Shown piece after piece: positions 31,254 through 41,699 of a DNA stretch of 64,000 bases. The position numbers and the translations under genes are program-made. Each line of letters starts with the position of its first letter. The first letter of the stretch is position 1. The notes beneath the pieces are model-generated. The model was not told where the DNA came from, ran no database searches, and saw only the letters and a list, made by a program, of their open reading frames with translations. The DNA is from Paracamarosporium sp. OC-R06-R3 (lineage: Eukaryota; Ascomycota; Dothideomycetes; Pleosporales; Didymosphaeriaceae): contig JACVRA010000310.1 in assembly GCA_019828545.1 (NCBI GenBank), positions 62,001-126,000 on the forward strand. The letters run 5' to 3'.

Positions 31254-32445
31254 ATGTCAGACCCAAGCAATACAACACCACAAAGGTCGTTAATCACCGA
31301 TACCGCTTCAATAGATGCCCTAAACCGCGGTCCGATAACAAAATACTGGGAGGCCGCCTCAACATGCGCGTCCACGCTGTCCTTCGACGGAAACGTATAC
31401 TATGGGTATGGTGTCGGTGGCAAAGTAGACACGGCATGCTACCCCATGGGAACGCTTTCCTACGAGGACATAACGCCGGGTAGCGCGTGGTACCTGTATT
31501 ATTGTATGCCCTCCCATCGTGATGATTAGATGTCAAACTAGCATATGCACTGATGGCAGAAAACAGACAGCCCGGCAGTCTGTCCAGGACATTGGGACAC
31601 CGTAAGAAATTACGAATCTGCCCTCACGCACGACAACATGTACACGAGCATGACAGTAAGAAGCGACACTACAGCCGTACTATGCTGTCCCTCGTGAGCC
31701 TTTCCCTTTCCCTCCTTAATCTCCTCCTGATCTCTTCCTCTTTACTCACGCCATAACACAGGGGCTTTGTGTTTTTCTCCGGCTGGAGGGGTTATGTATG
31801 TACCTCTACGATAACACAGGGACAGAGTCTAGAGTACGTCGTTCCCACCACAGATATTGGTGGTACCCTGTTCCTCGGCGAAGCAACTCCTAGTGAGTTT
31901 CCCATGTTTCCCGGAAGAGAGATTGGGCACCATGGTTAACCGGGAGAAAAGGTATATATCCCAGTGCATCTTACGCCTGGGCCAATGGCGTGATAGTTAT
32001 GTGGCAAAGTACGGACGTATCCATCCTCCGCGCCGCAACCGCAAAGCCCAGCTCCGACTCCAGCTCCAGCTCCAGCTCCGACTCAACATCCCCTACCCCC
32101 TCCTCATCCTCAGAAACAACCCCCTCAAATGCCTCGAGTGATTTTCCATCAAAAACCTCCACACCCACACCTACCTCCCTCCCACCCTCGCCTTCCAACA
32201 CGAACACCTCCAGCGACCTCTCCACTAGCGCAAAAGTCGGCCTCGGCGTTGGTATCCCCTTCGCCGTCGTCATCGGCCTCGCGCTCGGCTTCTTCCTCTT
32301 CCGGAGACGCAGATCAAATGCCTATAACCACACAACACCGCCGCCGGCGACCTACTACGAAACCGGTATGACGAAGCCTGCGCCTCAGGCGCCCCCGGTG
32401 GGTGAGACGTATCGGGGGCCCTTTGAAATTGGGAGTGGTCGGTAA
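31254..32445 (+). CDS. Single-pass Ser-rich cell-surface protein
   Basis: Four exons, 31254-31503, 31567-31693, 31762-31892 and 31952-32445, in phase, 333 residues. The ectodomain carries the pattern seen in many fungal wall/surface proteins: CASTLSFDGN, CYP, then YYYSPAVCPGHWD and AVLCCPSGFVFFSGWRGYVC. It ends with GVIVMWQSTDVSILRAAT. A Ser/Thr/Pro-rich stalk (about residues 195-250) leads to one membrane helix, VGLGVGIPFAVVIGLALGFF, the stop-transfer FRRRRS and a Pro-rich cytoplasmic tail. A sensor or wall-anchoring role is plausible but unproven. No signal peptide is encoded at the chosen ATG, so an upstream exon may be missing. The last acceptor (AAAAG|GT at 31950) was chosen on phase. 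Confidence 0.75.
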
Positions 32446-32743
32446 AAGCCAAGGTATGAGCTGCGTTGAGGCTGGGAAGGTGATGGGGGAGGGGGTTCTT
32501 ATGTTTCATGATGTCGTTTCATCCAATGCTAGGATGGTTTGATTTTGCGGGGAGAAGGGGCTGAGAACTTGAGGAGATGGTTGGATGCGGAACGTCACAT
32601 TGGGGAATGGTGAGTATCTGGGTGCGATGGTAGTATGCGAAAGTGTTGTAGGATGTGACTTTAGTAATTTAAAAACCAAGGGGGGAAGCGATAATTGTAC
32701 AATCGAGGCATTTAAAGAGCTGCTGCCTTCAAATTGAAGGCCT

Positions 32744-33943
32744 TCAAATGTCGCTCTCACTGTACTCGGTCCAGTCCTTTCCACGCCAAAATTTCTTCCC
32801 GCCGTTGAAAGAGTGCTCGATTCTCTCTTTTGCCCTCTCCTCCATTCTTTTCTCGAAGCTTGCAATGCTTTCCGGTGTAACGCCCGCTTTAGCAACCGTT
32901 TGAACCAAGTCTGCTGCGTCGCGAATGGCTGTATCACCCCCAGACCCACCCATTGGACTCATTACATGTGCCGCATCCCCAATGGTTGTAACGCTTCCCT
33001 TCCACTCCGCTCCCTGAATCTCAATGTCGGGCTTACTCGAAAGCACGGGGGCGCAAGCAAGTCGACTATGTGTAGCTGAATTGAATAAAAGCCTCAGAGC
33101 AGGATGCCAGGATTGCGTCTCTTGCTCAAGAAACCGCTGTTTCTCCTCCGCTGTCTTTGGCAAAAGATCCGGATTGTGTAGTGATGCTGTACAAACGACC
33201 CAGTACACGTAGTCCGTGAAGTCCGGCAACCTTCCATGTGACACTGACTGCACGCTTTTGGCCCACGTCATGGGCTCCACGACTGCCTGGATGTTGGCTT
33301 CGTGATCCAGATACATGCACCAGGTAAGTACATCTTGTGGAACTTGTTCTTTCAGGGATTTCGTCAACAGCGTCCGACCCCACATTGTCCAGCGCTCTAG
33401 ATCGAGCAGCCGCCGATTCGGCTGTAGCTGTTTGCGCACTTGGCTCTTGACTCCATCCGCGCCGACGAGCAATGCCCCACGCGCCTTCGAGCCATCGGTA
33501 AAGTGAACGTGTACGTAGCCATCTACAACTTCGTACGACAAGAACTCCTTCTCGAACTCAATCGCTTCATTGATGTCTAACATCATAAGCATACGTATCC
33601 AGGTCCTGTCTATGGGCATTGCAGACGTTGTTCCTGGATCCACAAGCGTCGGTTCTGTAAAGTCGAGTCTTCGAGCATCGACATACCGCGGCTCAAAGTG
33701 ATGGCGCTCGGCTACGGTTTCGTGCAGCAGACTCCGAAGATTGGGAGCCAAAACACTATTAAGGCTTGCCAGGCCCTCTTTTGAAATGCGGAATCGGTGG
33801 CCTTGGGAGTGGTGTGAGCATGAAGAGCGCTCGAAGACGCGGAATGGGATTGAGCTGAGGCGAAGGCCTTGTGCTAGTGCGAGGCCGGCGACGCCGGCTC
33901 CGATGATGAGAATGGGTGCATCAGGTGTAACGCTTCGAATCAT
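32744..33943 (-). CDS. FAD-dependent monooxygenase (FAD_binding_3 type)
   Basis: Flavoprotein monooxygenase of the aromatic hydroxylase family, about 399 residues from the internal ATG at 33943. The open frame extends to an ATG at 34039, but the extra 32 residues are Ser/Pro-rich and precede the Rossmann strand unusually far, so the shorter start is preferred. Motifs: PILIIGAGVAGLALAQGLRL (FAD dinucleotide fold), LLVGADGVKSQVRKQL (GD-type motif contacting FAD and NAD(P)H), and TTIGDAAHVMSPMGGSGG (second GD motif binding the FAD ribityl chain). The C-terminus is helical and charged. The substrate is unknown; enzymes of this type serve in secondary metabolism or aromatic breakdown. It lies alone beside a decayed rhodopsin-domain gene, so no cluster supports a specific role. 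Confidence 0.85.
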   Translation of the reverse strand: MIRSVTPDAPILIIGAGVAGLALAQGLRLSSIPFRVFERSSCSHHSQGHRFRISKEGLASLNSVLAPNLRSLLHETVAERHHFEPRYVDARRLDFTEPTLVDPGTTSAMPIDRTWIRMLMMLDINEAIEFEKEFLSYEVVDGYVHVHFTDGSKARGALLVGADGVKSQVRKQLQPNRRLLDLERWTMWGRTLLTKSLKEQVPQDVLTWCMYLDHEANIQAVVEPMTWAKSVQSVSHGRLPDFTDYVYWVVCTASLHNPDLLPKTAEEKQRFLEQETQSWHPALRLLFNSATHSRLACAPVLSSKPDIEIQGAEWKGSVTTIGDAAHVMSPMGGSGGDTAIRDAADLVQTVAKAGVTPESIASFEKRMEERAKERIEHSFNGGKKFWRGKDWTEYSESDI

Positions 33944-34039
33944 GGCGTGAAAGATATCAGGACTAGGCGATCTCGATGGCGGGCCAGTTCGAGAAGAGAA
34001 GAGACGACCCTGATTTTGATCAGTAAGTTGAGACTTCAT

Positions 34040-34900
34040 TCAAGTCGCGCGAAAATAAGTGCGGCATGACTTGCGGGTACGTAGTTTACCTTGAAAGAAA
34101 TTAGCCCCGCTCTCGCTGTCAGTAAGACTAGGATCGGTGAGGTAGACAAGCTGAATGATAGTGTTTTTGAGGCCAGCGACGAAGGCGCTAAAAAAGCGTT
34201 CGCAGCGTATGACCAGGGCGCATGGGCCAGACCAAACAAACCACCCAGAAGGAAGACAATCGTGATTGCAACCTTGTGTTTGAGGTCGAGTCGGAGGCAC
34301 CATGTCTGTACAAGGCAGCATCAGCTCCGCTACTTGACATTATCATTGAGCTGAATGTACGGGTGGAAAAACTTACGAATGGCATGGGCATTATCAACAA
34401 GCCCAGATTAATAAAGCTGTCCATAGCAAAGACACCCATCTAGATTTCGAATCCCTATGGCGCGCACGCAGCCCAACTGCCCTCGAAGTTTGCTTTGGAA
34501 TTTGTGCAGCAATGAAAAGGCTAGGATATAGCAGCATACACAAACTAGATGACTGAAAGCGCAATGAAGATCCAGTTGCAGATGATGAAGGTGCGGCCAG
34601 TGGCCATGAAGAGGCGGCGGTAGAATAATAGTATGATCAACTTGATGAGAAGATTGTAGTCATCCAGAGAATGACGAGCGCAGCGGTGACCTGATGTGTA
34701 AGCTCAGGCCGAAAGCTCAGAAAGCGTCTAAATGTGTCATTGCGTTTAATTTCTGTACCTGCGCTAAGATGTGTTCTCGCTCTGCTGCGTCGTCGGAATC
34801 CGATGAGAGTTCTTCATCGAAAGCACCCTTGAAGACTCCTAAGGCCGCAAGCATCAGGCAAAGTGGTGCGATCAAGGGAATTGCCTGTTAGTAGCGAAGC
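34040..34900 (-). pseudogene. Decayed rhodopsin-domain (PTH11-like) integral membrane protein
   Basis: The minus strand keeps recognisable pieces in the right order: VTAALVILWM, then (other frame) DYNLLIKLIILLFYRRLF, ICNWIFIALSVI-stop-FVYAAIS-stop-PFHCC, then MDSFINLGLLIMPMPF, a GT-AG intron, and WCLRLDLKHKVAITIVFLLG. Typical fungal rhodopsin-domain proteins have LLIKLSILLFYRR and MPxPxxWxLxL-xxKHK at these places. Breaks: frameshift near 34650; in-frame TAG at 34547-34545, 34523-34521, 34457-34455 and 34442-34440; and loss of frame after the LLGG helix. Some stops could lie in unrecognised introns, but TAG inside LSVI-FVY interrupts a membrane helix and is most simply a Trp codon mutated to stop. 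Confidence 0.7.
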
Positions 34901-35866
34901 GCAGCAGCCTATCAAGCACAGCTTTATTTGAGCATTAACGTATGCTGTGACCTCGCATTGCGCGCTTGAGACACACCTATGCTGGGATGCAAAGCCAGTC
35001 GTCAGGTTGGCAAGCTGACTTCAGCTGCCGGCGTGTGTAGAAGCGTAGTCCGTCTCATTTGCACAGTCCAAGGCGGACCAATGCACAGCCCGATAATGCC
35101 ACAGGAGGAAACGATGTGAAATATTTGATGTGACCACTTGTGAAGCTTGCTGAGCTTCTGCGCGCGATAGAACACTACATCCTCCAAAAGTGATGCATTA
35201 GGCTCGGCATGTTCTGTCGGAAGCGCCATTTGGACCGACTTGTCGAACATGACAATGATAGTTCTGTGATCCAACCTATTCACGATGCGGTGGGTCCGGA
35301 AACAAGAGAGAAGTATGATTGAGGTGCGCTAGAACGCTATTGCAGTAGATACCGAGGGGGATATCCCTTTCAACTAGAGTGGTCGACCGATAGAAGCAAT
35401 GGATAGAACAATTTACTGCTTAAATTTGATTATCCTTTTCAAAGACGAGGAAGTATCTCAGTCTCTGATAGAGGTACGCTACCGTTTAAGTAACAACTCT
35501 GAGCCTTTTTCCGGCTAGTGCACTTTTCGGTGAAGGGATATCTACGAATAGCGAATATTAAGATCAATTTTTGTGAAAATTATAAGAGCAAGGTGCAACG
35601 TACCTTCGCAGAGGAAGTTCAAAGCGTTAGAATGTAACCTCTGCCTATTTTGCGTAGCTGGTAAGGTTCGATATCCCTCTCTAGGAATCTTGCAGCCAGG
35701 TTAGTGCAGCCTTTTCTTCTCGCGCAAGAACGTAGAGAGATTCGAGTGTCCATTCTGGTCTCGTGTAGATCTGGGTAGCAAGATAATGTCTTCTTGAATC
35801 TCATTAAATGCTTCGAAACCAGCATAGTATATCCGTAATGCGTGTGTCCCGATTCCTAATCAGAGT
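34901..35866. other. Intergenic, possibly more relic sequence
   Basis: About 1 kb with only short frames. A 93-codon minus-strand frame at 35002-35283 could be the N-terminal remains of the rhodopsin-domain gene but shows no diagnostic motif. Confidence 0.4.
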
Positions 35867-36651
35867 CTAAGGCTTGCGAGCCAAAGCAATACAGCTAAAT
35901 TCAATGCTCTCTCCTTCTCCATCCGCATTCAGCTTGATGATCCTCTTGATGCCCATGTCAAGCGCTCGCGGACTCAGAACGTCCTCATCGTCAGCAAGAC
36001 TTCCCCTATCCAGAGGACCATTCCTCGACCCTTCAAGCTCCCAGAGCTTTCCACAGCTCTTGACAAAACTCACAAAGTGCCCACCCTCACGTGTACCCGT
36101 CAGATCTGCATAGCTGTCGCCGGCCTGCTCGACCGACTTGTGAGCAAGTTCGAACGGTTCGTTGTTGTACAGCATTTCAGCGCGTTTGGTCATGTCCAGC
36201 GGTATGGCGAGGCTTCGTATCGCCGCGAGATCGGAATCAGGCTTGATAAAGTCGACAGCCGGACTGTTGAACACGCTATGGAGCAGACCAATCGAGCCGC
36301 AGGCGTGGCCGATGGTCTGCTTGAACCAGATGACCGGCTCGTCAGGGCCGGAGCCAGTGTAGGGCTCTGTGTTAGCGTCTTCGGTCTTACGGCTTCGATC
36401 CCAAGCTGGCGTAAGTGGAATGATGACCAGCAGTGCGAAAACAGGTCGAGGGATATATGCGAGTTGTTCGGGTTCATCTAGGGTATAGACGTCGTAGAAT
36501 TGGAGCTCGGACGATAGACCCAACTTTGCTGCCAATTCGTTCATTACATCGGGATTGTTCTCTGCCATTTGCGATGAGTTGCTACTCAAAAGCAAGTAGC
36601 CCATAATGGCTTAGGTCCCTTACCAAGCATTACCCATGTCTTCGCGTCCAT
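35867..36651 (-). CDS. Ubiquitin carboxyl-terminal hydrolase, peptidase C12 (UCH)
   Basis: Deubiquitinating cysteine protease that trims small adducts from ubiquitin. Two exons, 36651-36624 and 36561-35867, give 240 residues starting MDAKTWVMLENNPDVMNELA. This matches the UCH N-terminus (W-x-PLENNPEVMN) and explains why the single open frame starts with an unrelated leader. Active-site motifs: WFKQTIGHACGSIGLLHS (oxyanion Gln and nucleophile Cys), GGHFVSFVK (His) and LWELEGSRNGPLDRG. In animal and yeast UCH enzymes the last motif is ELDG with the catalytic Asp; here it is Glu. FDVYTLDEP-like FYDVYTLDEPEQL and YIPRPVFALLVIIPLTPA are normal for the family. Length is typical. Confidence 0.9.
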
Positions 36652-37422
36652 TTTGGCGAATTAATAGATGGAGGATGATGTCGAACAGCAAAAAATGTGG
36701 CAGGAAGGGGATGGTGTAGAGATTGTGAGATCTGATGCTTAGAGCTAGCACAGATTAGGGCATATCTGCCCTTAATGAAGTCGTAGGACGAATGATTCAG
36801 ATCTACGGTTGTGTGGGGACACTTCGTGGGTGCCTAGCCCCGCGCTTACAGGGGACTGATCGGTAGATCACCTGACGCGAGCAGCAGAATGAGGCCGCCA
36901 AGCTTCTGTGATATACCATGCGAAGGATATGCTAGAGGAAAAAGTTGTCCTTCTGATGTTGTGTGCCACGATGATTGAATTTTCTTGTTCTCATGAGCCC
37001 AACAGGGATCCGACTACTTAGTGACTTCAGCATGGAAGTTTATCTCTGCCTATTTGTAAGCTGCACTTCGGCACTCCCGCTACGTTACATACGACGTCAA
37101 GTGATGTGGGAAAGCATAAATTTTACATAATAATTTGCAGATAGATAGATTCGTGCCTAGTCATCGCAACAGTATATCTATCACGTGGTTAGCAGGATAG
37201 GAACATCAATTTTGCATATAACGCCTTTGTAGGTTTTATTGATCTTGATGTACACAACTTTCAGTTTGGTCGGCGGTAGCTTATAAACTCAGCCGTTACT
37301 AAGCTTACTCTAGGATTGTAGCCGTTGTCGATCCCAGAGCCGACTATTCTTACTCCCTCGTGCTTGCCCTCTTCTAACCATCACCTACCGACCACATCAT
37401 TCAAACCGGCCTACCTTTAAAT
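36652..37422. promoter_or_regulatory. Divergent intergenic region (UCH / DUF924)
   Basis: Holds both promoters. A TATAAAC element at 37282-37288 lies about 135 bases before the DUF924 start codon and is followed by a C/T-rich leader. Nothing else recognised. Confidence 0.45.
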
Positions 37423-38349
37423 ATGGCTACCACGCAGCCCACCTTTCCCTCGTCCATCACCAACCTTATAACGCCTTCTCTCCTCGACTCCCTCTTCGCC
37501 CTCGAAATTCCCTGGCCCGCAACCACCCCACCAACCGCACCCCAATGGGCCGCCCGCAACACGACCGCTGATGCTTTCAAACCCCTCTGCTGGGACTCCC
37601 TCCTTGCCCTCAGCCAGATTCCCCTCCCCACAGCAAAATCTTTAAATTTCCTTACACTCCTGCCCGACCCTTCCTCCCCCGCTTTCCCACCGCAAGCCAT
37701 TGGTCTAATCGTTCTCCTCGACCAAGCACCCCGGCACTTGTGCACCAATCGCAACGAAAGATGGCGAAACGCTTTTTTCGACGAACTAGCGCTGGGATAT
37801 AGTCTTGCACTTCGGAACCTTCCCCCTCACCTAAACATCCATACGCCGTTGCGCTGGGAAACACTAGGCTATTCCTTCGAACATTTCTGCGTACTCTCCA
37901 TCTACTTGGCTGCGCCTTTCGCGCATGCTGAGGATGTTACAATCCACGAAACGTACCTGCTCCCTGAAGTAAACGCGCTTCGCGCGCGGACAGAAAAACA
38001 CTTCGCTGTCCTAGACACCCAACACGCAGAAGACGTCGCGCGCGCATCTCCCCTCCACGCTTCAAATAACACGACTGCATTCGCGCGTCTCATCCGTGCA
38101 GGCGCTCCACAGACGAGTTTCCCGGACATGGTCTTCTGGTGGTGTCGCGTTATCGATGCGCACGTCCCTATTATTCGCATCTTTGGAAGGTATCCATATC
38201 GGAATCGGGCCATGGGGAGATGGTCGACGCCTGAGGAAGAAGAGTATTTGAAGGATACAGAGGGGTTTGGTGTTAGTATTGATGAGGTTTATGCTGAAAA
38301 AATCAGACGGGATGTTGAAGGTGGTGTCTGGAGCGCGATGGATGAGTAG
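37423..38349 (+). CDS. DUF924 family protein
   Basis: Intronless, 308 residues, all-helical TPR-like DUF924 (PF06041-type) protein. Diagnostic motifs: AIGLIVLLDQAPRHL (family LIxLLDQFPRN), LRWETLGYSFEHFCVLSIYL (family FxYMPLxHSE position, here diverged) and FGRYPYRNRAMGRWSTPEEE near the C-terminus, which is the strongest signature. The N-terminal 60 residues are Thr/Pro-rich. A soluble cytosolic protein is expected; the biochemical role of the family is not established. The start is the first ATG after the TATA-containing leader. Confidence 0.85.
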   Translation: MATTQPTFPSSITNLITPSLLDSLFALEIPWPATTPPTAPQWAARNTTADAFKPLCWDSLLALSQIPLPTAKSLNFLTLLPDPSSPAFPPQAIGLIVLLDQAPRHLCTNRNERWRNAFFDELALGYSLALRNLPPHLNIHTPLRWETLGYSFEHFCVLSIYLAAPFAHAEDVTIHETYLLPEVNALRARTEKHFAVLDTQHAEDVARASPLHASNNTTAFARLIRAGAPQTSFPDMVFWWCRVIDAHVPIIRIFGRYPYRNRAMGRWSTPEEEEYLKDTEGFGVSIDEVYAEKIRRDVEGGVWSAMDE

Positions 38350-38444
38350 ATATAGGAACGTGAACGATAGGTAGGTAGGTAAGTGAACATCAGGTGGCTA
38401 GCAAAGCGGGTTGACCGTAGGCGGATAGATAGATTTATATTTTC

Positions 38445-38710
38445 GTATCGTTTGCCAGGTGATGGATTTGAACTGCCGCTTCGTCTGATCTTTTTGCAGA
38501 GAAAAATCGAAAACTAAAAGTCACTTCGAAGCCCGGCTCAAAGAACCCTATTACGAGTTTTTGTTTGATTTGGTGATAATATTTAGAACTAATAAGTATA
38601 TATACAGTACAGATCAGCATTTGAGTAGTGAATGAATGGCAGGGAAGGCGCATGAGCGGCGGGTTCGTGAACGAGGTGCGCTGGATTGGGTCGTGAATGG
38701 ATGACGAACG
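38445..38710 (+). repeat. Dispersed repeat family, copy B
   Basis: Same orientation as copy C. A 39-base stretch at 38510-38548 is identical to 59937-59975, and similarity extends through the GTTTTTGTTTGAT and GGTGATA blocks to the TAGTGAATGAA segment near 38630. The minus strand carries GTTCAAATCC (38473-38464), the B-box-like motif. No long T run follows it here, unlike copies A and C. Confidence 0.75.
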
Positions 38711-39116
38711 AGCACACCAATCTTTAGATGGCCTAATATAATCGTCACAGCTACTGAAGGATTTTAGTTACAATGGCTAAGAGTTAGACTATACGATGAA
38801 GTAGTAAATCTCATGGTAGATTGTAAGCATATTGTTGGTAAATATTGAAATTGCTTTACTAGAGTAAACCTTTATTAGTAACACGTAAACGTACCTTCAT
38901 CTGAGTAAACACTGGATTATAGGATATTAATCTGCAGCTCTGATCAAGGTAGGTAAATAGATTTCTGAATCTAGACGAACGAAATTGTTTAGAGTACATC
39001 TGGCTATCGAGTGTTGGCTCGTAGGAATTAGATCACGAAGCTTGGAATTCCATGATTTTCTCCGTTTATTTAACCTAGGAAAACCTTGATTTTATGAGTG
39101 GACATGTAAATTTGAT
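38711..39116. other. AT-rich intergenic DNA
   Basis: Clearly AT-rich spacer downstream of the repeat copy and of the minus-strand gene. No coding signal; could be mutated repeat DNA. Confidence 0.5.
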
Positions 39117-40413
39117 TTAGAGATTTCTCCGGCTGACTATGTGTTCCTTAATGATACCTTTACTTAGATGAACAGTGCCTCCCCTTTTAGCTGTTTCTTC
39201 AGTAACTACTCTCTTGATCCCATCCATGATTTCGTCTTCTTCATTAGCAATTTCTTGTAAGTCTGGATGAGACGTAGGCTGGAAATCCCACCTCACTTCT
39301 ATGTGTTTGGGTATGTTAGAAATCAGCCACTCAGCTATATATCCCAGGGCACGGTACCATCCCCCCCACCACCTGAGTTTATTCTCCTCAATCTCGAACG
39401 ATACAGTGGCGCTTTCCAGATTGGGGAATGCTTCGAGTGTCTCTGTGAAGAACGCCTCCCGGTCCCATACATCGGTTTTGATAGCTTCCCAGTATGAGCC
39501 CTTTCTATAGGTATTAGGATCATCCATATCAAGGACTCGAATCTCAAGTCTCTTGAAGCAGGATCGTGTTTCCCTTCGCATGTTAAGGACAAGGGCACGA
39601 TCTCGTGCACTTGTGTTTACGAATGCGCCCCAAGCGGCACGAATATCATATGCGTTCATGACCAGCACTTGGTCTTTGTAGAAGTGATCAACGAGCTCAC
39701 TGTGAAGCTGCCGACAGGTTCGAAGAGCGGCAAGATCGTAACGAGGCAGTGCATGTTGAAGAGGTTTCACATCAATCAGAGTGAGATACGGCTGGCGAGG
39801 CAGTATATATGCATAGGCATGCATTCGAAGCTCAGTCGGCAGATCAAGAAACCGGAAAGGCGGCACTGTATGCGGTCAGTTTGAAGATACATGAGGCGGG
39901 AAGGAACCAGCTACACCTACCTAAGTCCACGATGGCGTTGATTTTGTCGCTCAGAGATGTTTCTAGGACTCTATCAAGCTCTGGTAGCAGCTGTAACACT
40001 TCCGAGCAAGTCGGATCGCGGGGTTTGTTGATGTTAGAGTGCTGTGGAACCGACTCGCTAGGGTCCCACACCTGGCCCAACACCCACTCGATATCAGAGT
40101 GGCGGTACACATTCTCATATGATCTACCCTGCCATGATATTTTGCAGATATAGACCAGGGTTGCCGGAACGAGATCAAAGCGGGTCACTGTGTCCACAAC
40201 TTTGTACAGGTCTCTCACATCCCACGAGAAGATTGTATATCGTGCAGCAACTTCTTCCAATTTCAGATCCTTGAAGTCTTCTAAAAGGATGGCTTCCAGA
40301 TCAAGGTTCCGTTGCTGTTGTAAAGGTACAGAGCCAAGGAGCTGATCAAGTGCTAGCAGTCGTACAAGCAGCTCCTGCATGTGTTGCAATTGCGCTGAAA
40401 GCACTGGATCCAT
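39117..40413 (-). CDS. F-box/2EXR-like domain protein with unknown N-terminal half
   Basis: Two exons, 40413-39921 and 39865-39117, joined in phase (G|TG), 413 residues. The second exon has no ATG at its 5' end, supporting the join. The first exon encodes about 164 residues without a recognised domain (VATLVYICKISWQG-like PATLVYICKISWQG, DIEWVLGQVWDPSE, LPELDRVLETSL). The second begins PPFRFLDLPTELRMHAYAYI, the short F-box/2EXR-type motif (F-x-FLDLPxELR) that heads many fungal proteins. LRTCRQLHSELVDHFYKDQV follows, the usual partner segment. The rest is a variable region with WGGWYRALGYIAEWL. A substrate-adaptor role is possible but not shown. Confidence 0.7.
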
Positions 40414-41699
40414 CCTAGGCCCTCGAAATACGCCTAAAATTGTTGGAATGTCCTCGCCTATTAAGGGAATCTAGTCCGTATTGCCCGTCCTGAAAAACGC
40501 AGAAAGACAACGTGGCAGCCGTGAGAGCCACCAAGATGCAGAGGAGAACGACAGCAGTAGTCGGCGCTCAGACTAAGCTCGCGCGTGTCGTGTTCGAGGG
40601 AAGCAGTCGGGTGGTGCAGCGGGTGGTGCAGCGGGCGCAGAGGAGATTCGCGGCTATATTGTCCCGTCCCCGGAGGGCTGATGGTTTAAGAAAGTATTGG
40701 AGTGAAATATGCGTTAGGATCCCCCCTCCATGGGCTTAAATATTAACGTTGCAATATAAAGCTCGCGGCGTGGGTTTCTGCAGGCATGCTCGGTCAGGCA
40801 CAGGCCGCAATTGTGTCTCCCAAATGAGTTGATCAAGGATGCGAACTGTGGAGTGGCATTTCGGTGTTTGACATTGTCCGCAACGATGCAGTGGGGTGGC
40901 ACGGGTAGTGAAAGCCTAGCTAGATTGAGTTAAGTCCAGCTTGGCGGCGGTTACCTTCCAGCTTCAGTCGCTTCGTTGCAATTAGCATGCCTCACTATGG
41001 TATTTTCTAGCGATACATCCGCTTTCGGTGCCCGAAATCGATGTCAATTGGCCCCAAAAGACCCATTTTCAGCTGACCAGGTCTGCAAGCGACCTGGCGT
41101 TACCGAGCATGCTCCGAGACGCGCTACTCAAAATTTCGTATTACTACTGATATAGTTGGGAAATTGGGACGTCTCCTCGTGGACCCCACCCTCCATGTTA
41201 ACTTGGCCTATTGGAGTTGGTGTACGGCACAGTTCTTGTTCAAACAACCGGGCATACTCTATACCTAATTTTCCCTCGTCAGGTGTACGTATCTCGCCAC
41301 ACTCGGACTTCTCGCCCTGTAACAACGTCTGCGAAAGCAATGGAGTTCGCAAAAGCACACCCGCTGCCTTCTGGATTTGTCGCTCTCATCTTGTGCTATT
41401 GGCTTGGTCCAGTCTGACTGGAGCTGCAATCGACCGTACTCCACCGGACCTTCACGCACAGCCATATCAGCGCTACTTCAGAGGCACAGTAAGTAACGTC
41501 GCATATCGGAATGCCGAAATGCTACCCTGTTCGTAGATTGGGGGTGTGTAGGTCAATAGCCTTCTCATTATGTAGAAATTTAAGCAAGCTCCTATCCCTT
41601 CGAAACCGGCCACTCTTCCCCCCAATCTCTGGCATCCGTTTCCAATCTTTATCTTCTTAGCCATTCGTTACAGTTTATCTTCGACCTTGAGATCTTGCA
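40414..41699. other. Intergenic with one member of a repeat pair
   Basis: About 1.3 kb. Holds the 41.25-41.34 kb repeat listed separately; the remainder shows no gene. Confidence 0.5.
41255..41345 (-). repeat. Repeat pair member 1 (partner at 44.84-44.91 kb)
   Basis: On the minus strand GCAGACGTTG, CAGGGCGAGAAG and a GACGAGGGA block occur in the same order and spacing as at 44.9 kb. Both copies translate to LLQGEK/LQGEK followed by E-x-R-x-PDEG-x-L. Probably a relic of a transposable element or an old duplicated exon. Confidence 0.5.
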
